Assembly (NCBI RefSeq): GCF_003589925.1
Contig: NZ_CP032382.1
Coordinates: forward strand, 6,758,001-6,822,000
DNA from: Chryseolinea soli
GTDB lineage: Bacteria > Bacteroidota > Bacteroidia > Cytophagales > Cyclobacteriaceae
Direction of reading: 5' to 3'
Length of the DNA: 64,000 nucleotides
Below the pieces are notes generated by a model. The model ran no database searches. It saw only the letters and a list, made by a program, of their open reading frames with translations, and was not told where the DNA came from. Below are positions 9,186 to 18,172 of this stretch, one piece after another (the stretch's first letter is position 1; every line of letters starts with the position of its first letter). The translations under genes were made by a program, and so were the position numbers.

Positions 9186-9524
9186 ATGGCGTATAAGGAA
9201 AAGGAAATCGAGAAACTTTACTACTCCATTGGAGAAGTTGCAGAAATGTTTAGCGTGGCTCCATCACTCATTCGTTTTTGGGAATCGGAGTTTGACCTCA
9301 TTAAGCCGAAGAAAAACCGCAAAGGAAATCGTCAGTTTACCAAGGAGGACATCGATCATGTCCGGACGATCTACCACCTCGTAAAAGAGAAAGGCTTTAC
9401 CCTGCAAGGTGCCAAAGAGATGCTGCGCAACGACACACAAGCCGTGCGCGACAAAATGGAGTTTATGGACTCCTTGAAAAAAGTCCGCAGCTTCCTGGTG
9501 GAGCTTCGCGAAAAGTTACATTGA
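9186..9524 (+). CDS. MerR family transcriptional regulator
   Basis: The 112-aa protein has a MerR winged helix-turn-helix: YYSIGEVAEMFSVAPSLIRFWE (helix-turn-helix, about residues 11-32), the wing (KKNRKGNRQFTKEDID) and the second helix pair (LVKEKGFTLQGAKEML). It is short, with only a stub of coiled coil after the DNA-binding domain and no effector domain. This form is typical of conserved single-domain MerR proteins in Bacteroidota. The start is ATG 9186, one base after the CapA-like stop. It lies upstream of dprA; whether it regulates either neighbour is not shown. Confidence 0.9.
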   Translation: MAYKEKEIEKLYYSIGEVAEMFSVAPSLIRFWESEFDLIKPKKNRKGNRQFTKEDIDHVRTIYHLVKEKGFTLQGAKEMLRNDTQAVRDKMEFMDSLKKVRSFLVELREKLH

Positions 9525-9616
9525 TCGTTTTCCTCCTTTTAACCAAGATGTTGTAGACACGCGAAGAAAACCCTTCGCCCATCTTTTGTTCGATCCTCCC
9601 TTATTTTTTTACCCGC

Positions 9617-10726
9617 ATGGATCAGAACAGGCTTTCATTGCTCGCTCTTCACTTTATTCCTGGCATCGGAAATCATCTTGTCCGCCAGCTAATCAGCTAT
9701 TGTGGCTCGGCTGAAAAAGTCTTTCGCACACCCCGCGGCAAGCTCTTGAAAATTCCCGGCGTGGGCATGGTCACGGCCGAAAGCATTCTGTACGGCCGTC
9801 CCTTTACCCTGGCGGAGGCCGAAGTGCTTCACGCGGAAAAAGAAAACGTGCAACTCATCTTCTTCACCGACAAGAACTATCCCTCACGCCTGAAGCAGAT
9901 CAATGATGCTCCCTCCCTGCTCTATGCCCGTGGCAACATCGACTTTGAAATACCCAAAACGGTGGGCATCATTGGCACGCGGCGGGCCACCCCGTATGGC
10001 AAACAATGTGTCGATGACCTGATGACCGCATTGGTGCCGCACGCACCCCTCATTGTAAGCGGGCTAGCCTATGGCATCGACATTCACGCCCACCGGCAGG
10101 CATTGAAAAATAATCTGCCAACTGTGGGTGTCATGGGTAGCGGCATCGATGTGATTTACCCTTCGCTCCATACGGAAACCGCCCGACGCATGGAAGCCCA
10201 AGGTGGCCTCATCACTGAAAATCCTTTTGGGGCCCGGCCTGACGCACATAATTTCCCAGCCCGCAACCGCATCATCGCCGGGCTGTCGGATGCGCTCATT
10301 GTTGTAGAAGCTGCCGAGAAAGGCGGCGCGCTGATCACGGCCGAGATCGCCAACAGTTACAACAAAGATGTGTTTGCTTTTCCCGGGAATGTCGGGCAAA
10401 GTTATTCGGAGGGATGCAACGTCCTCATCAAATCCCACAAGGCAAATCTGCTCACCCACGTGAAAGACCTGGAGTATCACATGAACTGGAGCGCCGGTGT
10501 GAAGCCCCTGAAAAAGAGAATACAATTCGATCTTGATGAATACGACGCCGACGAGCAGGAGGTATTAAAGCGGCTCCTTGAAAACAACCACCAGCTCACC
10601 ATCGACGAGATCAGTTGGCGGACGGCATTGCCGATCGGCAAACTAGCATCTATTTTATTGGGATTGGAATTAAAGAATATTGTCGCGGCGCTTCCCGGAA
10701 AGGTGTATAAGCTGCTGGTGGGATAA
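9617..10726 (+). CDS. dprA: DNA-processing protein DprA
   Basis: The 369-aa protein protects incoming single-stranded DNA and loads RecA during natural transformation. The N-terminus has a helix-hairpin-helix region (IPGIGNHLVRQLI and IPGVGMVTAESIL). The Rossmann-like core contains GIIGTRRATPYGKQ (about 114-127), VSGLAYGIDIHAH, GSGIDVIYP and the NFPARNRIIAGLSDALIVVEA block (about 214-234). A C-terminal winged-helix segment (residues about 300-369) is present. The length and motif order are normal. Confidence 0.96.
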   Translation: MDQNRLSLLALHFIPGIGNHLVRQLISYCGSAEKVFRTPRGKLLKIPGVGMVTAESILYGRPFTLAEAEVLHAEKENVQLIFFTDKNYPSRLKQINDAPSLLYARGNIDFEIPKTVGIIGTRRATPYGKQCVDDLMTALVPHAPLIVSGLAYGIDIHAHRQALKNNLPTVGVMGSGIDVIYPSLHTETARRMEAQGGLITENPFGARPDAHNFPARNRIIAGLSDALIVVEAAEKGGALITAEIANSYNKDVFAFPGNVGQSYSEGCNVLIKSHKANLLTHVKDLEYHMNWSAGVKPLKKRIQFDLDEYDADEQEVLKRLLENNHQLTIDEISWRTALPIGKLASILLGLELKNIVAALPGKVYKLLVG

Positions 10727-10729
10727 ATC

Positions 10730-11356
10730 TTATTGTCCCTGGTCTTTCTGGTTACATTTTTCCTTGATCACCTCATAGGCTTTCAGATCGCCCAACTCGC
10801 CGGCTTTGCTCAGGTCGAGGCAACCATTTTTCATATCGCCGAACTCGATGCGCAGGATACCCCGCATATAGTAAGCATCCACATTCTTGGGATTGATCTG
10901 GATGATCTTGGAACAGTCGTTGATCGCATCTTCATAGGCTTGCAAGAACTGTTTGGCTTTGCCCCGGTTGAAGTAGGCTTCGATATAGTTTTCGTTGATG
11001 GTGATGGCCGAGGTGAAATCGGCAATGGCGCCGTAATAATCCTGGAGCTTCATCTTCACGTTGCCACGGGCAAAGAAAGCGTCGGCAAATTTCGGATTCT
11101 TTTCGATGGCGGTGTTATAGTCCTTCATGGCGCCGTGGCGATCGTCGAAGTTGTCTTTGATGTTGCCGCGAATGAAGTATGCCGGAGCGTAGTTGGGGTC
11201 GATATCGAGGGCCTTGTTCAGGTTCAACAGCGATTCCATGAACTCATGTTTCTCATACAGCTCACGGCCTTTTTGGGTAAGGTCCTTGGCATTCTGCGCG
11301 TGGGACAAGATCGAAACGAGTAACAAGCCAAAAAGAATAAAACCGGGGCGCTTCAT
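10730..11356 (-). CDS. Secreted TPR-repeat protein
   Basis: The 208-aa protein has a signal peptide (MKRPGFILFGLLLVSILSHAQ) and about five tetratricopeptide repeats (for example NYAPAYFIRGNIKDN, KFADAFFARGNVKMK, NYIEAYFNRGKAKQF, NVDAYYMRGILRIEF). TPRs mediate protein-protein contact; the partner is unknown. The start at 11356 is chosen for the signal peptide, since the frame stays open for 87 codons further upstream without protein-like sequence. It converges on dprA, with stops only three bases apart. Confidence 0.85.
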   Translation of the reverse strand: MKRPGFILFGLLLVSILSHAQNAKDLTQKGRELYEKHEFMESLLNLNKALDIDPNYAPAYFIRGNIKDNFDDRHGAMKDYNTAIEKNPKFADAFFARGNVKMKLQDYYGAIADFTSAITINENYIEAYFNRGKAKQFLQAYEDAINDCSKIIQINPKNVDAYYMRGILRIEFGDMKNGCLDLSKAGELGDLKAYEVIKEKCNQKDQGQ

Positions 11357-11417
11357 ATTATCGAATTTAATCAAAGTTAACAGATTAAGATCAGGCCTTC
11401 GGCGAGAAGTAATATTT

Positions 11418-12269
11418 TCAATGCTTTGGGAATATTTCGTCCGCCATTTTCCATGCGGCGCTGAATTGGGTTGGATCAATGCCGGTGGCCACGCCTTTTT
11501 CTTGCAGGTAGGACAGGATGGTTTCGGTGGCCAGGTTGCCGACCAGGTCGTCGTTGGCCATCGGACATCCGCCAAAGCCTTTGATGGCCCCGTCGAAGCG
11601 GCGACAACCCGCCTCATAGGCGGCTTCGATCTTTTCGCGGGCCGCTTGCGGTGTGGAGTGAAGATGAACGCCTATTTCGGCTTGTGGATAGCGCGTCGAC
11701 AGGGTGGTGAACAAGGACCGTATCGCCGGCGGCGTGGAAACTCCAATGGTATCGGCCAGGGACGTGACGTCGGAGCCAAGGATCATCAGCCGGTCCACAA
11801 ATTGAGCAACACCTTCGGCGTCGTATGGATCGCCATAGGGATTTCCAAAACCCATGCTGATGTAAGTCACCAATTTTTTACCCGACCGCAGGCAGATGTT
11901 CTTGATCGCCTCCAAAGTTTGCAACGCTTCGGCGATGGACTTGTTGGTGTTGCGTTGTTGAAACGTTTCGGACATCGACAACGGGAAGCCCAGATAAGTA
12001 ACGCTTTCAAAGGTCGCCGCTTCTTCCGCACCCCGGGTATTGGCCACGATGACCAGCAGCTTGGATGGCCCCCCATCCCAATCCAACTGATTCAATACGT
12101 CGGCTGTATCGCGCATTTGAGGGATCGCTTTTGGCGATACAAAGCTTCCCGCATCGATTGTGTCGAAGCCTGCTTTCAGCAACTGGTTAATATATTTAAC
12201 TTTCAACGTTGTGGGTATAAACGTGGAGAGGCCTTGCATGGCATCGCGCGGACATTCGATCAGTTTCAT
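11418..12269 (-). CDS. Hydroxymethylglutaryl-CoA lyase
   Basis: The 283-aa TIM-barrel protein would cleave HMG-CoA into acetyl-CoA and acetoacetate, the last step of leucine degradation. The N-terminal ECPRDAMQG corresponds to the catalytic Arg-Asp loop, GVHLHST supplies the HxH metal ligands, and GFGGCPMANDDLVGN contains the conserved active-site Cys loop. It is shorter than mitochondrial enzymes but of usual bacterial size. No other leucine-catabolic genes are adjacent. The related citramalate or isopropylmalate synthases are less likely because of the GGCP loop and the short length. Confidence 0.9.
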   Translation of the reverse strand: MKLIECPRDAMQGLSTFIPTTLKVKYINQLLKAGFDTIDAGSFVSPKAIPQMRDTADVLNQLDWDGGPSKLLVIVANTRGAEEAATFESVTYLGFPLSMSETFQQRNTNKSIAEALQTLEAIKNICLRSGKKLVTYISMGFGNPYGDPYDAEGVAQFVDRLMILGSDVTSLADTIGVSTPPAIRSLFTTLSTRYPQAEIGVHLHSTPQAAREKIEAAYEAGCRRFDGAIKGFGGCPMANDDLVGNLATETILSYLQEKGVATGIDPTQFSAAWKMADEIFPKH

Positions 12270-12461
12270 AGGCGATTATGCATTTTTTGGGAAGCGGGGG
12301 AGAAAAAAGCCGGATTAAACATACAAACGAAAGCCGGTAACTCGCAACGGAAGGGAAATATTTACAACTAACGGTGACTAATGCGCTTCATCCCCCATTT
12401 TTATAGTTTTACAAGGAAAGCAAGATTAACCCTCTATTGAAACCACTCTACCACTAACACT

Positions 12462-14201
12462 ATGCCTCTACCGGAATTTAGCGGCGCCCTGGGAATAAAA
12501 CGAGCCGCCCATCTGTTACGACGGGCAACGTTCGGGGCGACCAAACAGCAGATCGACGCCTTCGCGGCGTTGACCCCTGCACAAGCCATCACTTCCCTTT
12601 TCCGGCAATCACTACCCGACCCTGCCCTACCCATCGATCCCAAAACGGGCCAGGTATGGGTGCTGTCGCCGGTAACGGATGCCAACAGCGACGACCTCGA
12701 CAGCTTCCTCCGGAAATGGATCATCGGTCAGATGATCAGCGCCGGGGTACCCTCCGGGATCTCGCTCGCCTACAGTGCCCGCGAAAAGATGGTGCACTTT
12801 CTGCACACGCACTTCACCACCATCATGTCGAAGGTGAGCAACAGCCGTTCGATCTATTACCAGAACCAGTTGTTCCGAACGTTTGCCCTGGACGCCCTCA
12901 ACGGCAACCCCGACATCAACTTCAAGAACCTCACCGTAAAGGTCAGCGTCGACAACGCCATGTTGCGCGTGTTGGATGGCAACCTGAACGTGAAGGGAAG
13001 CGAAAACGAAAACTATGCCCGCGAATTGCTGGAGCTCTACACCATCGGCCGTGGCCTCGAGGGCACCCTTCCGCCAACGACCGAGCAAGGCGACTACGGT
13101 GTCTATAAAGAAGACGATGTAAAAGCCGCAGCCAAAGTGCTGTCGGGCTGGGATGTGGATGAAGACTTTGCCAACCTCGACCCTGACACCAACCTGCCCC
13201 GGGGCAAAGTGAAAGGCTCTCCGACCAATGCTTCGTCGCACGACAATACCGTAAAACAATTCAGCGTACACTTTGGAAATGCAACGGTCCAACCCGACCC
13301 CACCCTGCTGAGCGGCGGCAACCCCACCGAAAAAAGTGCCCTGGACGAAATCCGCCAGTGGATCGACCTGATTTACTCCAGCCCCCAAACCGCGAAGAAC
13401 ATTTGCTGGAAGATCTATCGCTTCTTTGTGTATGCTCCGCATACACCGGAAGAAAGCATCGCCATCGACGGCGCCATCATTACTGAAATGGCCAATACGT
13501 TTAAGGCCGGCGGTTATAAACTGCAACCCGTTATCGAGAACTTGTTGCGCAGTCAACATTTCTATGAAGCCACCTCCGGCACGGTGACGGACGATAACTT
13601 TGGAGGCATCATCAAGTCGCCGCTTGACCTGATCATCCCAACCCTGCGGTTCTTCGACATCACTGTACCGGACATCGTCTCGTCCACTACTGAGTTTTAT
13701 GATGCCACCGGCGAGATCGAATCACAGGTGACCACGCAGGCGATGAAATTCTACGAGCCCTCCGACATTGCCGGTTACGAATCCTATTTCCAATTCCCCA
13801 TCTATCACCGCTGGTGGATCACGCCGAACACCTTGGCCAACCGTTATAATTTCATCCGCACGCTCATCACGAGCATGGAGCAAGGCATGTTCAAAGTGAA
13901 CGTCTACGATTTTGTAAAAAACAACATCCCGAATGCCATCGCCGCCGACGCCCGACTGCTCACGATGGAACTGGCCAAATACCTGCTCCCGGTGACGGAC
14001 AATTTAACCTTCGACGATGCAGCCGATGATACCTCGGGCCTGACCGCCAAGCGCCTCAACTATTTTAAGGAACGCTTCCTGCAAACTTTTGACGAAGCCT
14101 ATTGGACCACACGCTGGAACGCCAACGAACCCGATTTGCGCGACCAGTTGGAATACCTGTTCAACAGCATGCTGCAGTCGCCCGAATATCAACTTGCATA
14201 A
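12462..14201 (+). CDS. DUF1800 domain-containing protein
   Basis: The 579-aa protein matches the DUF1800 pattern throughout: AAHLLRRATFGAT near the N-terminus, REKMVHFLHTHFTT, SENENYARELLELYTIG (about residues 179-195), DDVKAAAKVLSGW, and NICWKIYRFFVY. No obvious signal peptide is present. The family is of unknown biochemical role. It is almost always paired with DUF1501, as here, where the next gene starts 11 bp after this stop. Co-occurrence suggests that the two act together, possibly in export or handling of a surface component. Confidence 0.92.
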   Translation: MPLPEFSGALGIKRAAHLLRRATFGATKQQIDAFAALTPAQAITSLFRQSLPDPALPIDPKTGQVWVLSPVTDANSDDLDSFLRKWIIGQMISAGVPSGISLAYSAREKMVHFLHTHFTTIMSKVSNSRSIYYQNQLFRTFALDALNGNPDINFKNLTVKVSVDNAMLRVLDGNLNVKGSENENYARELLELYTIGRGLEGTLPPTTEQGDYGVYKEDDVKAAAKVLSGWDVDEDFANLDPDTNLPRGKVKGSPTNASSHDNTVKQFSVHFGNATVQPDPTLLSGGNPTEKSALDEIRQWIDLIYSSPQTAKNICWKIYRFFVYAPHTPEESIAIDGAIITEMANTFKAGGYKLQPVIENLLRSQHFYEATSGTVTDDNFGGIIKSPLDLIIPTLRFFDITVPDIVSSTTEFYDATGEIESQVTTQAMKFYEPSDIAGYESYFQFPIYHRWWITPNTLANRYNFIRTLITSMEQGMFKVNVYDFVKNNIPNAIAADARLLTMELAKYLLPVTDNLTFDDAADDTSGLTAKRLNYFKERFLQTFDEAYWTTRWNANEPDLRDQLEYLFNSMLQSPEYQLA

Positions 14202-14212
14202 AGACAAAAGAC

Positions 14213-15919
14213 ATGAACAAATCGAGAAGAGACTTTTTAAAGAAGCTTCCGTTGGCGATGAGCATACCCTTCGCGATCGGAGGTATTCCCCTGCGTGTGT
14301 TAGGCGAAGGCAGCTCATTAGCGCGCATGGCGGCGGCCAGCGGCAACGACCGCGTGCTCATCATCCTGCAATTGGCCGGTGGCAATGACGGATTGAATTG
14401 CCTTATCCCCGTTGAGAAATACGACGAGTACCATACCCGCCGCGCCAACATCGCCATCCCTGCCAAGAACAGCTTGCGCAAATATATTCCCCTGGACAGC
14501 ACGTTGCCGTCCGACGCACAAGTAGGGCTTCACCCAGACATGCTGGCCATGAAGGGCCTGTATGACCAGGGACGTGTCACCTTCGTGCAAGGCGTATCGT
14601 ACAAGAACAACAACGGCTCTCACTTCCGCGGACGCGACATCTGGTTCATGGGCGGCTCGGCCGATGACTATTATCAATCCGGTTGGGTTGGACGTTATTT
14701 GGAGGGAGAATTCGCTCCGAAGAAATACCCGGAAGATTTCCCCAATCCGGAAATGAAAGACCCGCTGGCCATCGAAATGGGCAACGACGTGTCGCTCATC
14801 TTTCACCAGCAAGGAAATATCCCCACATCGATCTCGATCAGCAGTCCGGAACAATTCGCGCAACTGGTAGGCGAACTGGAAGGCTTCCTTGACGAAGAAG
14901 TGGATCCCCGTGGTTTGCCACCCGATTATTTGAAAGGATCTCCCTACTATAAAGAGTTGGACTGGATCCTGAGCCTGGAAGATAAATCCAAGGACTATGC
15001 GCAACGCCTGGCCGAAGTGTATGAAGCGGGCGGAAGCAGTTCGGTGACGTACCCGGAAAACTACCCCTTCAATGCGCCCAAGGGAAGCCTGAAAAATCCT
15101 TTGTCGGGACAATTGAAATTGATTGCCCAATTGCTGGCAGGCGGATGTCAGACAAAAGTATTCCTCGTGAAGGTGGGTGGTTTCGACACCCACGCCGACC
15201 AGGTTGAAAAATACGACACCACCATGGGAGGCCATGCCGCATTGATGTATCACATCTCCACGGCCATGAGCGCGTTCCAGGAAGACCTGCGTTCGCGCGC
15301 CTTGGAAGAGCGCGTGCTGAGCGTAACGACTTCGGAATTCGGACGACGGATACAATCCAACGGAAGCTATGGCACCGACCACGGTACCGGCGGGCCGTTG
15401 TTTATTTTTGGACGCGGCGTTCAGCCTGGCGTGGTCGGTAAGGTGCCGGACTTGTCGAAAGGCAACGTCGACATGCAATACGACTACCGCCTCGTCTATG
15501 GGAACATCATGAAAGACTGGATGTTGGTGGACGACACCCATCTGAACGAAATTTTCCCCGGCCTGATGACCTCCACCGGCACTACCGATGGGGTGACCTT
15601 CCAAACGCTACCGCTGGCACAACAGATCATCACCGGCACGGAAGGATTCATCAGCGACCGTTTCTCGCTGGGAGAATGCTTCCCGAACCCCGCCAAGGAC
15701 AAGACTTCCTTGTCGTTTACGTTGAACAGCACCAACCAGGTGAATGTGGACTTAATGGACAACCAGGGAAAAGTAGTGAAGGCCATGGTGAACGGCGTAT
15801 ATGAACCGGGTGAGCACAAAGTCGATGTAGAGCTAACCGGTTTGCCGACCGGGCACTATATTTATCAGTTCAAAACCGGATTTTATAAAGAATCCAAGAA
15901 ACTAGTTATCATAAAATAA
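14213..15919 (+). CDS. DUF1501 family protein with Tat signal and T9SS type A sorting domain
   Basis: The 568-aa protein starts with a twin-arginine leader (SRRDFLKKLPLAMS, residues 4-17). The DUF1501 body follows, with LIILQLAGGNDGLN, the HF-RGRDIWF block, VGGFDTHADQ and TTSEFGRRIQSNGSYGTDHG; the fold is related to alkaline phosphatase and sulfatases. The last about 85 residues (from about 482) form a T9SS type A C-terminal sorting domain: GECFPNPAKDKTSLSF, VNVDLMDNQGKVV, LPTGHYIYQFK and KKLVI at the end. So the protein is predicted to fold in the cytoplasm, cross the inner membrane by Tat and reach the surface through T9SS. An in-frame ATG at 14102 inside the upstream gene is rejected as the start. 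Confidence 0.93.
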   Translation: MNKSRRDFLKKLPLAMSIPFAIGGIPLRVLGEGSSLARMAAASGNDRVLIILQLAGGNDGLNCLIPVEKYDEYHTRRANIAIPAKNSLRKYIPLDSTLPSDAQVGLHPDMLAMKGLYDQGRVTFVQGVSYKNNNGSHFRGRDIWFMGGSADDYYQSGWVGRYLEGEFAPKKYPEDFPNPEMKDPLAIEMGNDVSLIFHQQGNIPTSISISSPEQFAQLVGELEGFLDEEVDPRGLPPDYLKGSPYYKELDWILSLEDKSKDYAQRLAEVYEAGGSSSVTYPENYPFNAPKGSLKNPLSGQLKLIAQLLAGGCQTKVFLVKVGGFDTHADQVEKYDTTMGGHAALMYHISTAMSAFQEDLRSRALEERVLSVTTSEFGRRIQSNGSYGTDHGTGGPLFIFGRGVQPGVVGKVPDLSKGNVDMQYDYRLVYGNIMKDWMLVDDTHLNEIFPGLMTSTGTTDGVTFQTLPLAQQIITGTEGFISDRFSLGECFPNPAKDKTSLSFTLNSTNQVNVDLMDNQGKVVKAMVNGVYEPGEHKVDVELTGLPTGHYIYQFKTGFYKESKKLVIIK

Positions 15920-15940
15920 AACCCTAAGACCTTACCCGTG

Positions 15941-16843
15941 ATGAAACGACGCTATCTCGTGCTGCTATTTTTTCTCGTAGCCGCTACGGTCCACGCCCAG
16001 GAAAAAAAACGATCCGGTTCCGACAAAAAAAGAAAATCGGCCGCCTACAACAAGAAGTCAAAAGAAGATGACAAATTTCTGGAGAAGCAATGGTGGCTCG
16101 GCTTCAAAGCCGGTCCCAACTTGTCGAAGGTGTCGGTAGATAAGAGTTATGCGGTGGTCTCTCCCACCAATTATGATGCATCCAACATCGGCAAAACCTA
16201 CAAGAATTTCAGTTTGATGGGTTCACAAGCCACCCTCGAGGTGTCGTTTTACTTTAAGGGATTTCTGATCAGCTTCCAACCGACGTATCAGCGAAGCCGG
16301 TTTGAGTACAGCAACCAATTCAACTGGATGGATACCATCCCGGAGCATAACGTGACGTTGAACTATCACCAGGAGCAAAAACTGAGTTACGCCGTGCTCC
16401 CGCTGTTGGTAAAATACGATTTCCTTCATGGCCGCCTGCGTCCTTATGTGCAGTTGGGCATTTACTCCGCGTTGTTGTTGGATGCCACCACCATCGTCAC
16501 CGTGAGCGGTGTGGACCAGGCCAGCGGGGGCGCTAACGAATTCAAAAATGAACCCATCATCGTAGGCTCGAAAGATCTGTTTGCCAAATCGCATTGGGGT
16601 CTTCTGGGGGGCGTCGGATTGAACTATAACCTGGGCAATAACGTCCGCCTCAACTTCGACGTATCCTATAAGTATGGCATGAGCAACATTTCGTCTACCA
16701 AAAACCGGTACAGCAGCGACCGGTTGTCGGGCGTGGGCGATGCAATGGACGACCTGACCCTGGACAACGTGGCCGTTACCCTAGGGTGTCTGTTCCCGCT
16801 GCGTTTCCTCTCCAGTGGTTTTAAAACATTAGATAAAAAATGA
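15941..16843 (+). CDS. Outer-membrane beta-barrel protein (PorT/OMP_b-brl-like)
   Basis: The 300-aa protein has a signal peptide (MKRRYLVLLFFLVAATVHAQ), a Lys-rich linker (residues 21-45) and a barrel starting WWLGFKAGPNLSKV. Alternating aromatic and hydrophobic strands follow (FLISFQPTYQRSRFEYS, YAVLPLLVKYDF, RPYVQLGIYSALLL, LLGGVGLNYNLG). The pattern resembles the Bacteroidota PorT-like/outer-membrane beta-barrel families, but I cannot assign a substrate. The start is ATG 15941, two bases into a GTG-ATG pair. It sits 21 bp after DUF1501 and overlaps the next gene (ATGA), so 12462-18075 is probably one operon. Confidence 0.8.
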   Translation: MKRRYLVLLFFLVAATVHAQEKKRSGSDKKRKSAAYNKKSKEDDKFLEKQWWLGFKAGPNLSKVSVDKSYAVVSPTNYDASNIGKTYKNFSLMGSQATLEVSFYFKGFLISFQPTYQRSRFEYSNQFNWMDTIPEHNVTLNYHQEQKLSYAVLPLLVKYDFLHGRLRPYVQLGIYSALLLDATTIVTVSGVDQASGGANEFKNEPIIVGSKDLFAKSHWGLLGGVGLNYNLGNNVRLNFDVSYKYGMSNISSTKNRYSSDRLSGVGDAMDDLTLDNVAVTLGCLFPLRFLSSGFKTLDKK

Positions 16844-18075
16844 TTTCTGTCATGCTAAAAAAATACTATTCGTTGCTGCTGTTGGTCTGGGGAGTATCGC
16901 TCTTGTCCGGATGTTCGGAAAAATCCAACCCCACATTCGATCAGCAAAATTTCGCTTCGATCTTTGACAACAGCAAGTTCGACGCCTCCTACTTCCCCAT
17001 CGACATGCGCGAGACCCCCGACGGTGGCTACATCGTGCTCGGTGGCCGACGCCTGAGTGAGAACTCCGACTTTGCCGGCATCTACCTCTTGAAAGCCGAT
17101 AAGTATGGAAAATTTGTAAAAGAGATCGAAGTTCCAGCCTCCACCGGTGTTTATCCCGTGGGCAAGCTCATGGAATATCAGACGAAGTACTACTTCTTCT
17201 GCATGGACGCGCAATCCCTTCAGGCTCAGATCGCCAACGTGGATGCCTTGTTAGAAGCCGTAAGCGTTACACCCGTACAAGGAGACCTCACGTATCCGGC
17301 GGCAGCATCGTTCGCCAACAATAACTTTATATTGCTCAGTTACAATAACAACGACAAGCTTTCAGTGATCTCCGTCTTGAATACAGACGGTGGCATTCTG
17401 AAATCCAAAGGCTACGACATCGGTGTAGGCTCCGACGACCAGATCATCACCGAAAAATATGTCATCGAACACTACCTCCGTACCGGAAGACAGTGGCCCT
17501 TTGAAGCCGGCGTGATGGCGAATGGGTTGTACTATTTTAATGGATTCTATAACTACACGTTTTCCCTCGTGTTCACAAACGCGTCGTCAGACGAACCGTC
17601 GAATGTGGCTCAGGGACAAAGTGATAAGGGTGGATTGAGCGGTGTCTCCTACCTGGGCGCCAACAAGTTCGCGTTGTCGCGCTTCAGCTATGGCAATAAT
17701 TATTTCCTGCCCGGCAAAGACATTCCCGGTGGCGACCCGGCGAGTTCCGACTTTGGTGGCTTCACCCTTCCCGAACTGGTGCCCGACGCTCCAGTGAAGA
17801 TCCTGCAAGCCAAGACCGACACCAAGAATGCGTTGGTATACGCCAGCAACACGAAGTCGAAACAGATCGGTTTATATTTCTATGAACAGGAAACCGGAAC
17901 CTTTATCAGCAGCCGTTACCTGGGATTCTCCAATCCCTATGAGATCGCCAGTCTCATCCAAACATCCGACGGCGGCCTGGCAGTGTGTGGTACCACCTAT
18001 CTGGCGGGACGGTTCCCCCGGATCTGCATCTTTAAAATTTCCAAAGACGAGTTGAGCGGACAGCTCGACAAATAG
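16840..18075 (+). CDS. Lipoprotein of unknown function, probable beta-propeller
   Basis: The 411-aa protein has a lipoprotein signal (YYSLLLLVWGVSLLSGC, Cys about residue 25). The mature part contains recurring strand patterns such as ETPDGGYIVLGGRR and QTSDGGLAVCGTTY, which resemble the DGG repeats of secreted propeller proteins. I do not recognise a named family. The ATG overlaps the previous stop (ATGA); an ATG at 16852 would give an equally good signal. It is the last gene of the DUF1800/DUF1501 operon and is followed by a terminator. Confidence 0.75.
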   Translation: MISVMLKKYYSLLLLVWGVSLLSGCSEKSNPTFDQQNFASIFDNSKFDASYFPIDMRETPDGGYIVLGGRRLSENSDFAGIYLLKADKYGKFVKEIEVPASTGVYPVGKLMEYQTKYYFFCMDAQSLQAQIANVDALLEAVSVTPVQGDLTYPAAASFANNNFILLSYNNNDKLSVISVLNTDGGILKSKGYDIGVGSDDQIITEKYVIEHYLRTGRQWPFEAGVMANGLYYFNGFYNYTFSLVFTNASSDEPSNVAQGQSDKGGLSGVSYLGANKFALSRFSYGNNYFLPGKDIPGGDPASSDFGGFTLPELVPDAPVKILQAKTDTKNALVYASNTKSKQIGLYFYEQETGTFISSRYLGFSNPYEIASLIQTSDGGLAVCGTTYLAGRFPRICIFKISKDELSGQLDK

Positions 18076-18096
18076 TATCGCGCGATGCGCAAGTGC

Positions 18097-18147
18097 ATTA
18101 CCCCGGGGTAAAGGACCAACCTATATCCCGGGGTAATTACTTTTTTA
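18097..18147 (+). terminator. Rho-independent terminator after the DUF1501 operon
   Basis: A perfect 11-bp inverted repeat ATTACCCCGGG/CCCGGGGTAAT (18097-18107 with 18127-18137) is followed by TACTTTTTTAT. It ends the operon 22 bp after the lipoprotein stop and lies just before murB. Confidence 0.8.
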
Positions 18148-18172
18148 TACCTTGCCAGGGAATCTTTTGCGT

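Noticed and set aside
11357..11617. N-terminal extension of the TPR gene by 87 residues
   Set aside because: It overlaps the HMG-CoA lyase gene and would bury a good signal peptide in the middle of the protein.
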